In this document: positions 29,888 through 37,584 of the stretch, piece after piece | Position numbering within the stretch: position 1 is the stretch's first letter | Layout: every line of letters starts with the position of its first letter | Source: Streptomyces sp. NBC_01788 | GTDB taxonomy: Bacteria > Actinomycetota > Actinomycetes > Streptomycetales > Streptomycetaceae | Direction: 5' to 3' | DNA: 64,000 bases | NCBI RefSeq assembly: GCF_035917575.1 | Contig: NZ_CP109090.1 | Location: forward strand, 4,340,001-4,404,000 | The notes under the pieces: model-generated | Database searches by the model: none | Seen by the model: the letters and a program-made list of their open reading frames with translations, nothing else | What the model was told of the DNA's origin: nothing | Translations under genes and position numbers: made by a program

Positions 29888-30748
29888 GTGAGCGCGGGAG
29901 AGCCAGGATCGGTGGTGCGGCGCATGCTGCTCGGCTCGCAACTCAGGCGGCTGCGGGAAGCGCGGGGGATCACGCGCGAGGCGGCCGGGTACTCGATCCG
30001 CGCCTCGGAATCGAAGATCAGCCGGATGGAGTTGGGTCGGGTGAGCTTCAAGACCCGAGACGTGGAAGACCTCTTGACCCTGTACGGCATCACGGACGAG
30101 ACGGAGCGCACCTCGCTGGTCTCCCTCGCCAGGGAGGCCAATGTCGCGGGCTGGTGGCACAGTTACTCCGACGTCCTGCCGAACTGGTTCCCCACCTATG
30201 TGGGACTGGAGGGCGCGGCGTCGCTGATCCGCGTCTACGAGGTGCAGTTCGTGCACGGACTGCTGCAGACCGAGGCGTACGCCCGTGCGGTGGTCCGGCG
30301 CGGTATGCAGGGCGCGAGCGAGGCCGACGTGGAGCGGCGGGTGGCGCTGCGCATGGAGCGGCAGAAGTACCTCGTCTCGGAGAACGCGCCCGACCTCCAC
30401 ATCGTCCTGGACGAGGCCGCCCTGCGCCGTCCCCACGGCGACCGTGACGTGATGCGCGGGCAGTTGCAGCATCTGATCGAGATGTCCGAGCGGCCCAGCG
30501 TACGGCTGCAGATCATGCCGTTCAGCCTCGGCGGGCACGCCGGCGAGTCCGGGGCCTTCACCATCCTCAGCTTCCCCGAGTCGGACCTGTCGGACGTGGT
30601 CTACCTGGAGCAGCTCACCAGCGCCCTCTACCTGGACAAGCCCGAGGACGTCGCCCAGTACGAGCGGACGCTGGAGGAACTCCAGCACGACGGACCCGGC
30701 CCGGACGAGAGCCGCGACCTGCTGCGCGGGCTGCTCCAGCTGTCGTAG
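29888..30748 (+). CDS. XRE-family regulator with DUF5753 domain
   Basis: A 286-residue DNA-binding protein. The N-terminal helix-turn-helix spans about residues 12-65 (GSQLRRLREARGITREAAGY, SIRASESKISRMELGRVSFK). The remainder is DUF5753 (WWHSYSDVLPNWFPTYVGLE, ASLIRVYEVQFVHGLLQTEA, LIEMSERPSVRLQIMPF). This is the WhiJ-like architecture that pairs with DUF397 proteins. The start is GTG 29888 with GGGAGG 9 bases upstream. It likely recognises the GTGCACGTG elements near the two partner genes. Its ligand or signal is unknown. Confidence 0.88.
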   Translation: MSAGEPGSVVRRMLLGSQLRRLREARGITREAAGYSIRASESKISRMELGRVSFKTRDVEDLLTLYGITDETERTSLVSLAREANVAGWWHSYSDVLPNWFPTYVGLEGAASLIRVYEVQFVHGLLQTEAYARAVVRRGMQGASEADVERRVALRMERQKYLVSENAPDLHIVLDEAALRRPHGDRDVMRGQLQHLIEMSERPSVRLQIMPFSLGGHAGESGAFTILSFPESDLSDVVYLEQLTSALYLDKPEDVAQYERTLEELQHDGPGPDESRDLLRGLLQLS

Positions 30749-30897
30749 GGAAACCCCCCCCGGAAACACGCATCGGACGCCCAACTCGCCTCGCTCGCAA
30801 GTACGATGACACGCGATCAGACCATGAAGAAGTGATCGGGGGTTGATCCGGGGCTCCGACTGCTTCGACCGTCTCGCGGCAGGGGATCGAGGAGCGC

Positions 30898-32358
30898 ATG
30901 TCGTCCTACTTCACCGAACTGGCCCAGCAGTACATCGACGGCGAGTGGCGCCCGGGGACCGGCTCCTGGGACATCATCGACTTCAATCCCTACGACGGGG
31001 AGAAGCTGGCCTCGATCACCATAGCCACGGTCGACGAGGTGGACCAGGCCTACCGCGCGGCCGCCCGCGCCCAGAAGGAATGGGCCGCGACCAACGCCTA
31101 CGCCCGCAGGACCGTCTTCGAGAGGGCGCTGCGACTGGTCGAGGAGCGGGAGCCGGAGATCACCGACGTGATCATCGCCGAGCTCGGCGGCACCCGTCTG
31201 AAGGCAGCTTTCGAACTACACCTCGCCAAGGAGTTCCTGCGCGAGTCGATCCACCTGGCGCTGCGCCCCGAGGGGAAGATCCTGCCCTCCCCGGTCGACG
31301 GCAAGGAGAACCGCCTCTACCGGGTGCCGGTCGGTGTCGTGGGCGTCATCAGCCCCTTCAACTTCCCCTTCCTGCTGTCCCTGAAGTCGGTCGCCCCGGC
31401 GCTCGCCCTCGGCAACGGCGTGGTGCTCAAGCCGCACCAGGACACCCCGGTCACCGGCGGCTCCCTGATCGCGAAGATCTTCGAGGACGCGGGTCTGCCG
31501 GCCGGTCTGCTCAACGTCGTCATCACGGACATAGCCGAGATCGGCGACGCCTTCATCGAGCACCCCGTCCCCGAGGTCATCTCCTTCACCGGCTCCGACC
31601 AGGTCGGCCGGCACGTCGCCACCGTCTGCGCCTCCCACTTCAAGCGCTCGGTCCTGGAACTCGGCGGCAACAGCGCGGTCGTGGTCCTGGACGACGCCGA
31701 CCTCGACTACGCGGTCGACGCGGCCGTCTTCAGCCGGTACGTCCACCAGGGCCAGGTCTGCATGGCCGCGAACCGGATCCTGGTGGACCGCTCGGTCGCC
31801 GAGGAGTTCACCGCGAAGTTCGTCGTCAAGGTCGGTTCGCTGAAGGTCGGCGACCCGCGCGACCCGGAGACCGTCATCGGCCCGGTGATCAACTCCACGC
31901 AGGCGTACGCGCTGTCGGGCGTCGTCCAGCAGGCGATCGCCGAGGGGGCCACCGCCCTGCTGCGCGGCGCCACCACCGACAACCTCGTCGAGCCGTCGGT
32001 CCTGACGGACCTGCCCGCCGACTCCGCCCTGCTCCGCCAGGAGGTCTTCGGACCGGTCGCCTTCGTCGTCCCGTTCGACGGCGAGGAGGAGGCGGTCCGG
32101 ATCGTCAACGACACGCCGTACGGCCTCAGCGGCGCCGTCCACACGGCGGATGTCGAACGGGGCGTCGCCTTCGCCCGGCGGATCGACACAGGCATGTTCC
32201 ACGTGAACGACGGCACCGTCCACGACGAGCCGCTCGTCCCCTTCGGCGGCGAGAAGCACTCCGGCATCGGCCGTCTGAACGGCGAGACGACCCTGGACGC
32301 CTTCACCACGCTGAAGTGGATCTCGGTCCAGCACGGCCGGAGCGGCTTCCCGTTCTAG
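30898..32358 (+). CDS. NAD(P)-dependent aldehyde dehydrogenase
   Basis: A 486-residue soluble enzyme oxidising an aldehyde to its acid. It has complete ALDH motifs: PFNFPFLLSLKSVAPALALG (substrate/cofactor channel), FTGSDQVGR, the catalytic Glu in LELGGNSAVVV, the catalytic Cys in HQGQVCMAANR, and EVFGPVAFVVPF. The size and the VCMAANR/HDEPLVPFGGEKHSG pattern resemble benzaldehyde/vanillin-type or succinate-semialdehyde-like dehydrogenases. GAGGAGCGC precedes ATG 30898. The neighbouring glutamate decarboxylase makes GABA, so a GABA-shunt role is imaginable, but no aminotransferase is present and the genes are convergent. Confidence 0.88.
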   Translation: MSSYFTELAQQYIDGEWRPGTGSWDIIDFNPYDGEKLASITIATVDEVDQAYRAAARAQKEWAATNAYARRTVFERALRLVEEREPEITDVIIAELGGTRLKAAFELHLAKEFLRESIHLALRPEGKILPSPVDGKENRLYRVPVGVVGVISPFNFPFLLSLKSVAPALALGNGVVLKPHQDTPVTGGSLIAKIFEDAGLPAGLLNVVITDIAEIGDAFIEHPVPEVISFTGSDQVGRHVATVCASHFKRSVLELGGNSAVVVLDDADLDYAVDAAVFSRYVHQGQVCMAANRILVDRSVAEEFTAKFVVKVGSLKVGDPRDPETVIGPVINSTQAYALSGVVQQAIAEGATALLRGATTDNLVEPSVLTDLPADSALLRQEVFGPVAFVVPFDGEEEAVRIVNDTPYGLSGAVHTADVERGVAFARRIDTGMFHVNDGTVHDEPLVPFGGEKHSGIGRLNGETTLDAFTTLKWISVQHGRSGFPF

Positions 32359-32372
32359 GGTCGCGGCAGGCT

Positions 32373-33785
32373 CTAGTGGTGGAACCCGGTGGCCGCGTTC
32401 TTGTCCCGGGTCAGCGGGTGCGGCTGGCGGCGCAGTTGGGGCAGCAGGCGGCCGAGGTCGTCGAGGAACAGCTCGGCGAGGTCGGCCGAGAACCCGTTGC
32501 GGCAGACCACGCGAAGGACTGACAGGTCCTCCCGGTTCGGCGGGAAGGTGTACGCGGGCACCAGCCAGCCGTTCTCGCGCAGCCGCCGGGAGACGTCGAA
32601 CACGTCGTAGGCCTCGACTTCCGGCGCCGTGGTGAAGGCGAACACCGGCAGCTGGTCGCCGCGGGTCAGCAGCCGGAAGTCGCCGAGCGCCTCGACCCGT
32701 TCGGCGAGGTGGCGGGCCACGTCCCGGGTGCACTGCTGCACCAGCCGGTAGCCCTCGCGGGCCAGCCGCAGGAACGAGTAGTACTGCGCCACCACCTGCG
32801 CGCCGGGCCGGGAGAAGTTCAGCGCGAAGGTCGGCATGTCACCGCCCAGGTAGTTGACCCGGAAGACCAGCTCCTCGGGCAGCGCCTCGCCGTCCCGCCA
32901 CAGCGCCCAGCCGACACCCGGGTACACCAGCCCGTACTTGTGGCCCGAGGTGTTGATCGAGGCCACCCGCGGGAGCCGGAAGTCCCACACCAGGTCCTCG
33001 TCGAGGAAGGGCGCGATCATGCCGCCCGAGGCGCCGTCGACGTGCACCGGGATGTCGAGGCCCGTGCGCTCCTGGAAGGCGTCCAGGGCCGCGCACAGGT
33101 CGGCGATCGGCTCGTAGGAGCCGTCGAAGGTGGAGCCGAGGATGCCGACGACCCCGATGGTGTTCTCGTCGCACAGCTCGGCGGCGGTCTGCGGGTCGAG
33201 GTGGTAGCGGTCGCCGTCCATGGGGACCTGACGGGCCTCGACCTCCCAGAAGTTGCAGAACTTCTCCCAGCACACCTGGACGTTGACGCCCATGACGAGG
33301 TTCGGACGGGCATCCCGCCCGGGGTAGCGGTCGGCGTTGCGCCGCGCCCAGCGCCGCTTGAGCGCCATCCCGGCGAGCATGCACGCCTCGCTCGACCCGG
33401 TCGTCGAACAACCCACGGCGGCCGAGGGGTCCGGCGCGTTCCACAGGTCGGCGAGCATCGCCACACAGCGCCGCTCCAGTTCGGCGGTGCGCGGGTACTC
33501 GTCCTTGTCGATCATGTTCTTGTCGCGGCACTCGTTCATCAGGACGTCGGCCTGCGGCTCCATCCAGGTCGTGACGAACGTGGCCAGATTCAGCCGGGAG
33601 TTGCCGTCCAGCATCAGCTCGTCGTGCACGAGCTGGTACGCCGTCGAGGGCGGCAGGGGCGTGTCGCCGAGCCGGTGCTTGGGCGGCGCCTCGGCCATCT
33701 CGACGGCCGGATTCGCCTCTCCGTAGAAGGGATTGACCGACAGGGGGCGCTCGTCGGGCTTCTCGTGTCCTCGGTGCAGCGGCAT
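32373..33785 (-). CDS. gad: glutamate decarboxylase
   Basis: PLP enzyme converting glutamate to GABA and CO2, consuming one proton. At 470 residues it is the size of E. coli GadB. Diagnostic segments are LMLDGNSRLNLATFVTTWME, GCSTTGSSEACMLAGMALKR, VHVDGASGGMIAPFLDEDLV, the PLP lysine in NTSGHKYGLVYPGVGW, and FSRPGAQVVAQYY. The C-terminal GFHH recalls the pH-sensing tail of GadB. AGGAG precedes ATG 33785. It follows a CLC-type transporter gene on the same strand after 81 bp, suggesting one unit used in acid stress. Confidence 0.92.
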   Translation of the reverse strand: MPLHRGHEKPDERPLSVNPFYGEANPAVEMAEAPPKHRLGDTPLPPSTAYQLVHDELMLDGNSRLNLATFVTTWMEPQADVLMNECRDKNMIDKDEYPRTAELERRCVAMLADLWNAPDPSAAVGCSTTGSSEACMLAGMALKRRWARRNADRYPGRDARPNLVMGVNVQVCWEKFCNFWEVEARQVPMDGDRYHLDPQTAAELCDENTIGVVGILGSTFDGSYEPIADLCAALDAFQERTGLDIPVHVDGASGGMIAPFLDEDLVWDFRLPRVASINTSGHKYGLVYPGVGWALWRDGEALPEELVFRVNYLGGDMPTFALNFSRPGAQVVAQYYSFLRLAREGYRLVQQCTRDVARHLAERVEALGDFRLLTRGDQLPVFAFTTAPEVEAYDVFDVSRRLRENGWLVPAYTFPPNREDLSVLRVVCRNGFSADLAELFLDDLGRLLPQLRRQPHPLTRDKNAATGFHH

Positions 33786-33866
33786 GGGCTGTCTCCTGCG
33801 GGATCGACGCGATCGATGGGTTCCTGGGGCCGGGGGGTTCGAGGAGGCGGGGGAGGGGCTGCGGGG

Positions 33867-35150
33867 TCAGCGGATCGCCGTACCGTCCTTCCCGAGCTGC
33901 ATCAGCGGCCTGCCGGTCACCAGCAGCCAGGCCGGCAGTGAGGCGGCGCACAGCAGAGCGAGGACGGCCGGCGAGGACACGAGCACCGCGGCCGTGAACA
34001 GGCTCACCCAGCCCTGTCGGGTGACGGCCAGGAGCATGCCCAGCACGCCCGCCGCCACGCCGAGCGACTCGGGCACCGCGGGCACGAGGGCGTGCGCGGT
34101 CAGCCCGAAGGCGGCGCCGACGAACACGGACGGGAAGATCCGCCCGCCGCGGAACCCGCAGGACGCGGCGACCAGCAGCGCGGCCAGCTTCACCACGGTC
34201 ATGGTCGCGAACTGCCCCGCCGTCCAGGCCCCGGGATCGCGGGCCAGTTCCGCGACCTCCGACAGCCCCTTGAAGAGCGTGAGGGGACCGCCGAGCACCG
34301 CCAGCAGACCGAGCACGAGCCCACCGGCGGGAAGGACCAGCATCGGATGCCCGAGCCGGGAGAAGGCACGGTGGACGTAGGGGAAGGCGTACACGGCGAG
34401 CAGGCCGAGCAGCGCGGCCGCGAAGGCGGTCACCAGCGCGGCCAGGAGGTCGCCCCAGTGCGGCCGGCCGAGGGGAGGCAGACCCAGGTCGAAGGTGGGG
34501 CGGGCGACCAGCGCGGTCGTCAGTGCGCCCGCGGTCCCGGCGGCCAGCGGCGCGAAGAGGTTGTCCCACAGCGCCCCCTTGGCCGGCCGCCCGGCCAGCG
34601 CCTCGGAGACGACGAGCGCGGCGGCCACCGGGGTGCCGAACAGGGCGCCGATCGTCGCCGCCTCCGCCAGCACCGGCCACAGCGCGCCCGGCAGCCGGGG
34701 CAGCAGCCGGCGGCCCAGCGCGAACGCCAGAGCCACGTTCGCCATGATGAGGGGGTTCTCGGGGCCGAGGCTCGGCCCGCCGGCCAGCATGAGCACGGCG
34801 GCCACCAGCAGCCCCGGCAGCACGGCCGGCGCCACCGGGGCGGCCGTCAGACCCAGCGTCGCCGGGTCCGGTCCGGCGTGCCCCGGCGCCCTCCACACCA
34901 CCAGTCCCACCAGGACGCCGGTCGCGGTGAGCACGACCAGCATCCAGGCGACCGAGTAGCGCCCGATGCCCAGGGCATCGGGCAGGCTCCCCCACAGAAC
35001 CGCCTGTAACCGTTCCGCCACCCCGCTCACCAGCAGGAACAGCAGACTGGAGCCGACCCCGACGACCAGTGCGGGCAGGATCAGCGGCAGCAGGGCGCGG
35101 GCCGGGGCCGCCGGGGCGGTCGGTGCCTGCTGCGCGGTGTCCTGGGCCAC
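33867..35150 (-). CDS. CLC-family chloride channel/transporter, divergent
   Basis: A 427-residue protein with about ten or more membrane helices. CLC signatures are recognisable though altered: GHAGPDP in place of GSGIPE, LGPENPLIMAN in place of GREGPTVQ (the gating Glu kept), and GFRGGRIFPSVFVG matching GxFxP. The position of the internal proton-transfer Glu of ClcA appears to be Ala (VVSEALAG). It could exchange chloride for protons or act as an anion channel. The start is GTG 35150; an upstream frame to 35207 overlaps the tipA promoter and is less likely. It lies upstream of glutamate decarboxylase in the same orientation. Confidence 0.8.
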   Translation of the reverse strand: MAQDTAQQAPTAPAAPARALLPLILPALVVGVGSSLLFLLVSGVAERLQAVLWGSLPDALGIGRYSVAWMLVVLTATGVLVGLVVWRAPGHAGPDPATLGLTAAPVAPAVLPGLLVAAVLMLAGGPSLGPENPLIMANVALAFALGRRLLPRLPGALWPVLAEAATIGALFGTPVAAALVVSEALAGRPAKGALWDNLFAPLAAGTAGALTTALVARPTFDLGLPPLGRPHWGDLLAALVTAFAAALLGLLAVYAFPYVHRAFSRLGHPMLVLPAGGLVLGLLAVLGGPLTLFKGLSEVAELARDPGAWTAGQFATMTVVKLAALLVAASCGFRGGRIFPSVFVGAAFGLTAHALVPAVPESLGVAAGVLGMLLAVTRQGWVSLFTAAVLVSSPAVLALLCAASLPAWLLVTGRPLMQLGKDGTAIR

Positions 35151-35201
35151 GGGCTCACGATAAGCGGACGAAAGCGACACAACATCCGGAACGAAACACG
35201 C

Positions 35202-35232
35202 TTGCACCTCACGCGGCGTGAGGAGCCACCGT
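35202..35232 (+). promoter_or_regulatory. MerR-type tipA promoter/operator
   Basis: TTGCAC (-35, 35202-35207), a 19-bp spacer and CACCGT (-10) enclose the palindrome CCTCACGC-G-GCGTGAGG (35207-35223). The long spacer and central dyad are the standard MerR arrangement; the element resembles the S. lividans tipA promoter as I remember it. Confidence 0.8.
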
Positions 35233-35259
35233 GGACCACGTACCGAGAAAGGAGCGGAA

Positions 35260-36021
35260 GTGAGCTACTCCGTGGGACAGGTCGCCGGATTCGCCGGAGT
35301 GACGGTGCGCACCCTGCACCACTACGACGACATCGGCCTGCTCGTCCCGGGCGAGCGCAGCCACGCGGGCCACCGGCGCTACGGCGACGCGGATCTCGAC
35401 CGGCTGCAGCAGATCCTGTTCTACCGGGAGCTCGGCTTCCCGCTCGAGGAGGTCGCGGCCCTGCTCGACGACCCGGAGGCGGATCCGGCCGCGCACCTGC
35501 GCCGCCGGCACGAACTGCTGACCGCCCGGATCGAGAAGCTGAAGGAGATGGCCGCGGCCGTGGAGCACGCCATGGAGGCACGCAGGATGGGCATCGATCT
35601 CACCCCGGAGGAGCGGTTCGAGGTCTTCGGCGACCACGACCCCGAGAAATACGCCGACGAGGTCCGGCAGCGCTGGGGCGGCACGGAGGCCTACCGGCAG
35701 TCCCAGCGCCGTACCGCCTCGTACACCAAGGAGGACTGGAAGCGGCTCACCGTGGAGCAGGACGCGATCCACCGGCGCATGGCGGAGCTGCTCGACGCGG
35801 GCACACCGGCCCGTTCCGAGGCCGCCATGGACGTGGCCGAGGCGCACCGCCGGTTCATCTCCGGCAGCTACTACGACTGCGGGCACGAGATGCACAGCTG
35901 CCTGGCGCAGATGTACGTCGCCGACCCGCGCTTCACCGCCACCTACGAGAAGATCCGGCCGGGCCTGGCCGCGTACCTGCACGACGCGATCCTCGCCAAC
36001 GCCGAGCGGCACACGTCGTAG
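35260..36021 (+). CDS. tipA: thiopeptide-responsive MerR-family regulator TipA
   Basis: A 253-residue autoactivator. Residues 1-70 are the MerR DNA-binding domain (YSVGQVAGFAGVTVRTLHHY, DDIGLLVPGERSHAGHRRYG), a coiled coil follows, and residues 110-253 form the TipAS ligand domain (GIDLTPEERFEVFGDHDPEK; SYTKEDWKRLTVEQDAIHRR; YYDCGHEMHSCLAQMYVADP). The two Cys of DCGHEMHSC correspond to those involved in covalent capture of thiostrepton. The start is GTG 35260 with AAAGGAG upstream. An in-frame ATG at 35587 (residue 110) marks the internal start of the short TipAS form. Binding of thiopeptides activates its own promoter immediately upstream. Confidence 0.95.
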   Translation: MSYSVGQVAGFAGVTVRTLHHYDDIGLLVPGERSHAGHRRYGDADLDRLQQILFYRELGFPLEEVAALLDDPEADPAAHLRRRHELLTARIEKLKEMAAAVEHAMEARRMGIDLTPEERFEVFGDHDPEKYADEVRQRWGGTEAYRQSQRRTASYTKEDWKRLTVEQDAIHRRMAELLDAGTPARSEAAMDVAEAHRRFISGSYYDCGHEMHSCLAQMYVADPRFTATYEKIRPGLAAYLHDAILANAERHTS

Positions 36022-36052
36022 GAACGCCGCGGGAACGCCGGAGGAAAAAAGA

Positions 36053-36081
36053 GGGGCCCGGGTGCCCGGCACCCGGGCCCC
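36053..36081 (-). terminator. intrinsic terminator between tipA and the YbjQ-like gene
   Basis: A perfect 12-bp stem (GGGGCCCGGGTG) with 5-nt loop; read leftward it is followed by CTCTTTTTT (A-run at 36045-36050). This makes it a classical terminator for the leftward gene, and the hairpin may also stop tipA transcripts. Confidence 0.85.
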
Positions 36082-36087
36082 GGGCGG

Positions 36088-36453
36088 TCACTCCCGGACC
36101 AGGACCACGGCCGTGCCGTAGGCGCACACCTCCGTGCCGGCGTCCGCCGCCTCGGTCACGTCGAAGCGGAAGGCCAGCACCGCGTTGGCCCCCCGCGCGC
36201 GTGCCTGCTCGACGAGCCGCTCCATGGCCTGGTTGCGGGTCTGCACCAGCGTCTTGGTGAGTCCCTTGAGCTCACCGCCGATCATCGACTTCAGACCCGC
36301 CCCGATCTGGCTGCCCAGATGCCGGGACCGGACCGTCAGCCCGAAGACCTCGCCGATGACCTTCTCCACCCGGTGGCCGGGTACGTCGTTCGTCGTCACG
36401 ACCAGCACGTCCGGCTCGGGCTCCTGGCCGCCGCCGTATTCCTCGATGTTCAT
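36088..36453 (-). CDS. YbjQ/UPF0145 (DUF74) family protein
   Basis: A 121-residue soluble protein with the family core VTTNDVPGHRVEKVIGEVFG, GLKSMIGGELKGLTKTLVQT, RNQAMERLVEQARARGANAV and LAFRFDV. Members form pentamers; the family is sometimes labelled heavy-metal-binding, but no biochemical function is certain. The ATG at 36453 lacks a strong ribosome binding site. It ends in front of a strong terminator. Confidence 0.85.
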   Translation of the reverse strand: MNIEEYGGGQEPEPDVLVVTTNDVPGHRVEKVIGEVFGLTVRSRHLGSQIGAGLKSMIGGELKGLTKTLVQTRNQAMERLVEQARARGANAVLAFRFDVTEAADAGTEVCAYGTAVVLVRE

Positions 36454-36610
36454 GGCGCAAGCTTGGCGTGAGCGGACCGTGCGGCGCCATCCCCCGGGCA
36501 CTCATGGAACCTTGGGCGTATACCTTGCGTTGGTAGCTTTGTGCGGCACCGCACGAGGCTTCGCCTCGCCCCCGACGCCGTACCACCCCACCCCTCAGGA
36601 GTCCGGAACC

Positions 36611-37531
36611 GTGACGACGCTTGCCCTCGGCCCGAGCTGGCTGGATCCGAACCACCTGCTCAACTCCTTCGGTATCTGGGGCCTGCTCCTCATCGTCTTC
36701 GCCGAGTCGGGCCTGCTCATCGGCTTCTTCCTGCCGGGTGACTCCCTGCTGTTCACCTGCGGTCTGCTGATCACGTCGAAGCAGCTGGACTTCCCGCTGT
36801 GGGGCGCCATCGCCCTGATCTGCCTCGCCGCGGTCCTGGGCGACCAGGCGGGCTACATGTTCGGCAAGAAGGTCGGGCCGTCGCTCTTCAACCGGCCCGA
36901 CTCCCGCCTGTTCAAGCAGGAGAACGTCACCAAGGCGCACGAGTTCTTCGAGAAGTACGGCCCGAAGTCCCTGGTCCTGGCCCGCTTCGTGCCCATCGTG
37001 CGCACGTTCACGCCGATCATCGCGGGCGTCAGCGGCATGCGGTACCGCTCGTTCCTGGTCTTCAACGTCATCGGCGGTGTGCTGTGGGGCGCGGGCGTGA
37101 CGCTCCTGGGCTCCTGGCTGGGCAACATCGGCTTCGTCAAGGCCAACATCGAGGCGATCCTCATCCTGATCGTCCTCGTCTCGGTGGTCCCGATCATCAT
37201 CGAGTTCCTGCGCGCCCGCTCCAAGGCGAAGAACGCCCCCGAGGAGTCGGCCGCCCCGGCCCCGGAGGCCGCCGCCGCCCCGTACGGGCAGCAGCCGCAG
37301 CAGTTCCAGCAGCCGGTCATGGACGACGCCACGACCCGCCTGCGCCGCATCGAGCCGCCGCACCAGTACGGCGGGCAGAACCAGCCCCCGCAGGAGCAGC
37401 AGCAGTACGGCTACGGCCAGCAGTACGCGCAGCCGTATCCGCAGCAGCCCTACGGCGAGCAGCAGGGCCAGGGCGGCTACGACCAGAACCCGCAGTACCC
37501 GGACAACGGCGGCTACTACCGCGCCCCGTAG
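36611..37531 (+). CDS. DedA-family membrane protein with Gln/Tyr-rich tail
   Basis: A 306-residue protein whose first 215 residues are a DedA/SNARE-associated domain (FAESGLLIGFFLPGDSLLFT, GDQAGYMFGKKVGP, KYGPKSLVLARFVPIVRTFT, GVLWGAGVTLLGSWLG) with four to six membrane segments. Family members act in lipid carrier flipping, for example undecaprenyl phosphate recycling. Conserved acidic residues (E, D) and arginines are present. The cytoplasmic tail is low-complexity PQQ/YGQQ. The start is GTG 36611 with GGAG upstream. After the stop a 13-bp motif (CCCCGTAGGAAGT) is repeated. Confidence 0.88.
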   Translation: MTTLALGPSWLDPNHLLNSFGIWGLLLIVFAESGLLIGFFLPGDSLLFTCGLLITSKQLDFPLWGAIALICLAAVLGDQAGYMFGKKVGPSLFNRPDSRLFKQENVTKAHEFFEKYGPKSLVLARFVPIVRTFTPIIAGVSGMRYRSFLVFNVIGGVLWGAGVTLLGSWLGNIGFVKANIEAILILIVLVSVVPIIIEFLRARSKAKNAPEESAAPAPEAAAAPYGQQPQQFQQPVMDDATTRLRRIEPPHQYGGQNQPPQEQQQYGYGQQYAQPYPQQPYGEQQGQGGYDQNPQYPDNGGYYRAP

Positions 37532-37584
37532 GAAGTCCCCGTAGGAAGTCCCCGTAGAAAGTGCGGGAGCCGGGCGCCCGCGGG

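Noticed and set aside
30898..33785. Aldehyde dehydrogenase and glutamate decarboxylase as a GABA operon
   Set aside because: The genes are convergent and no GABA aminotransferase is present, so a joint pathway is not supported.
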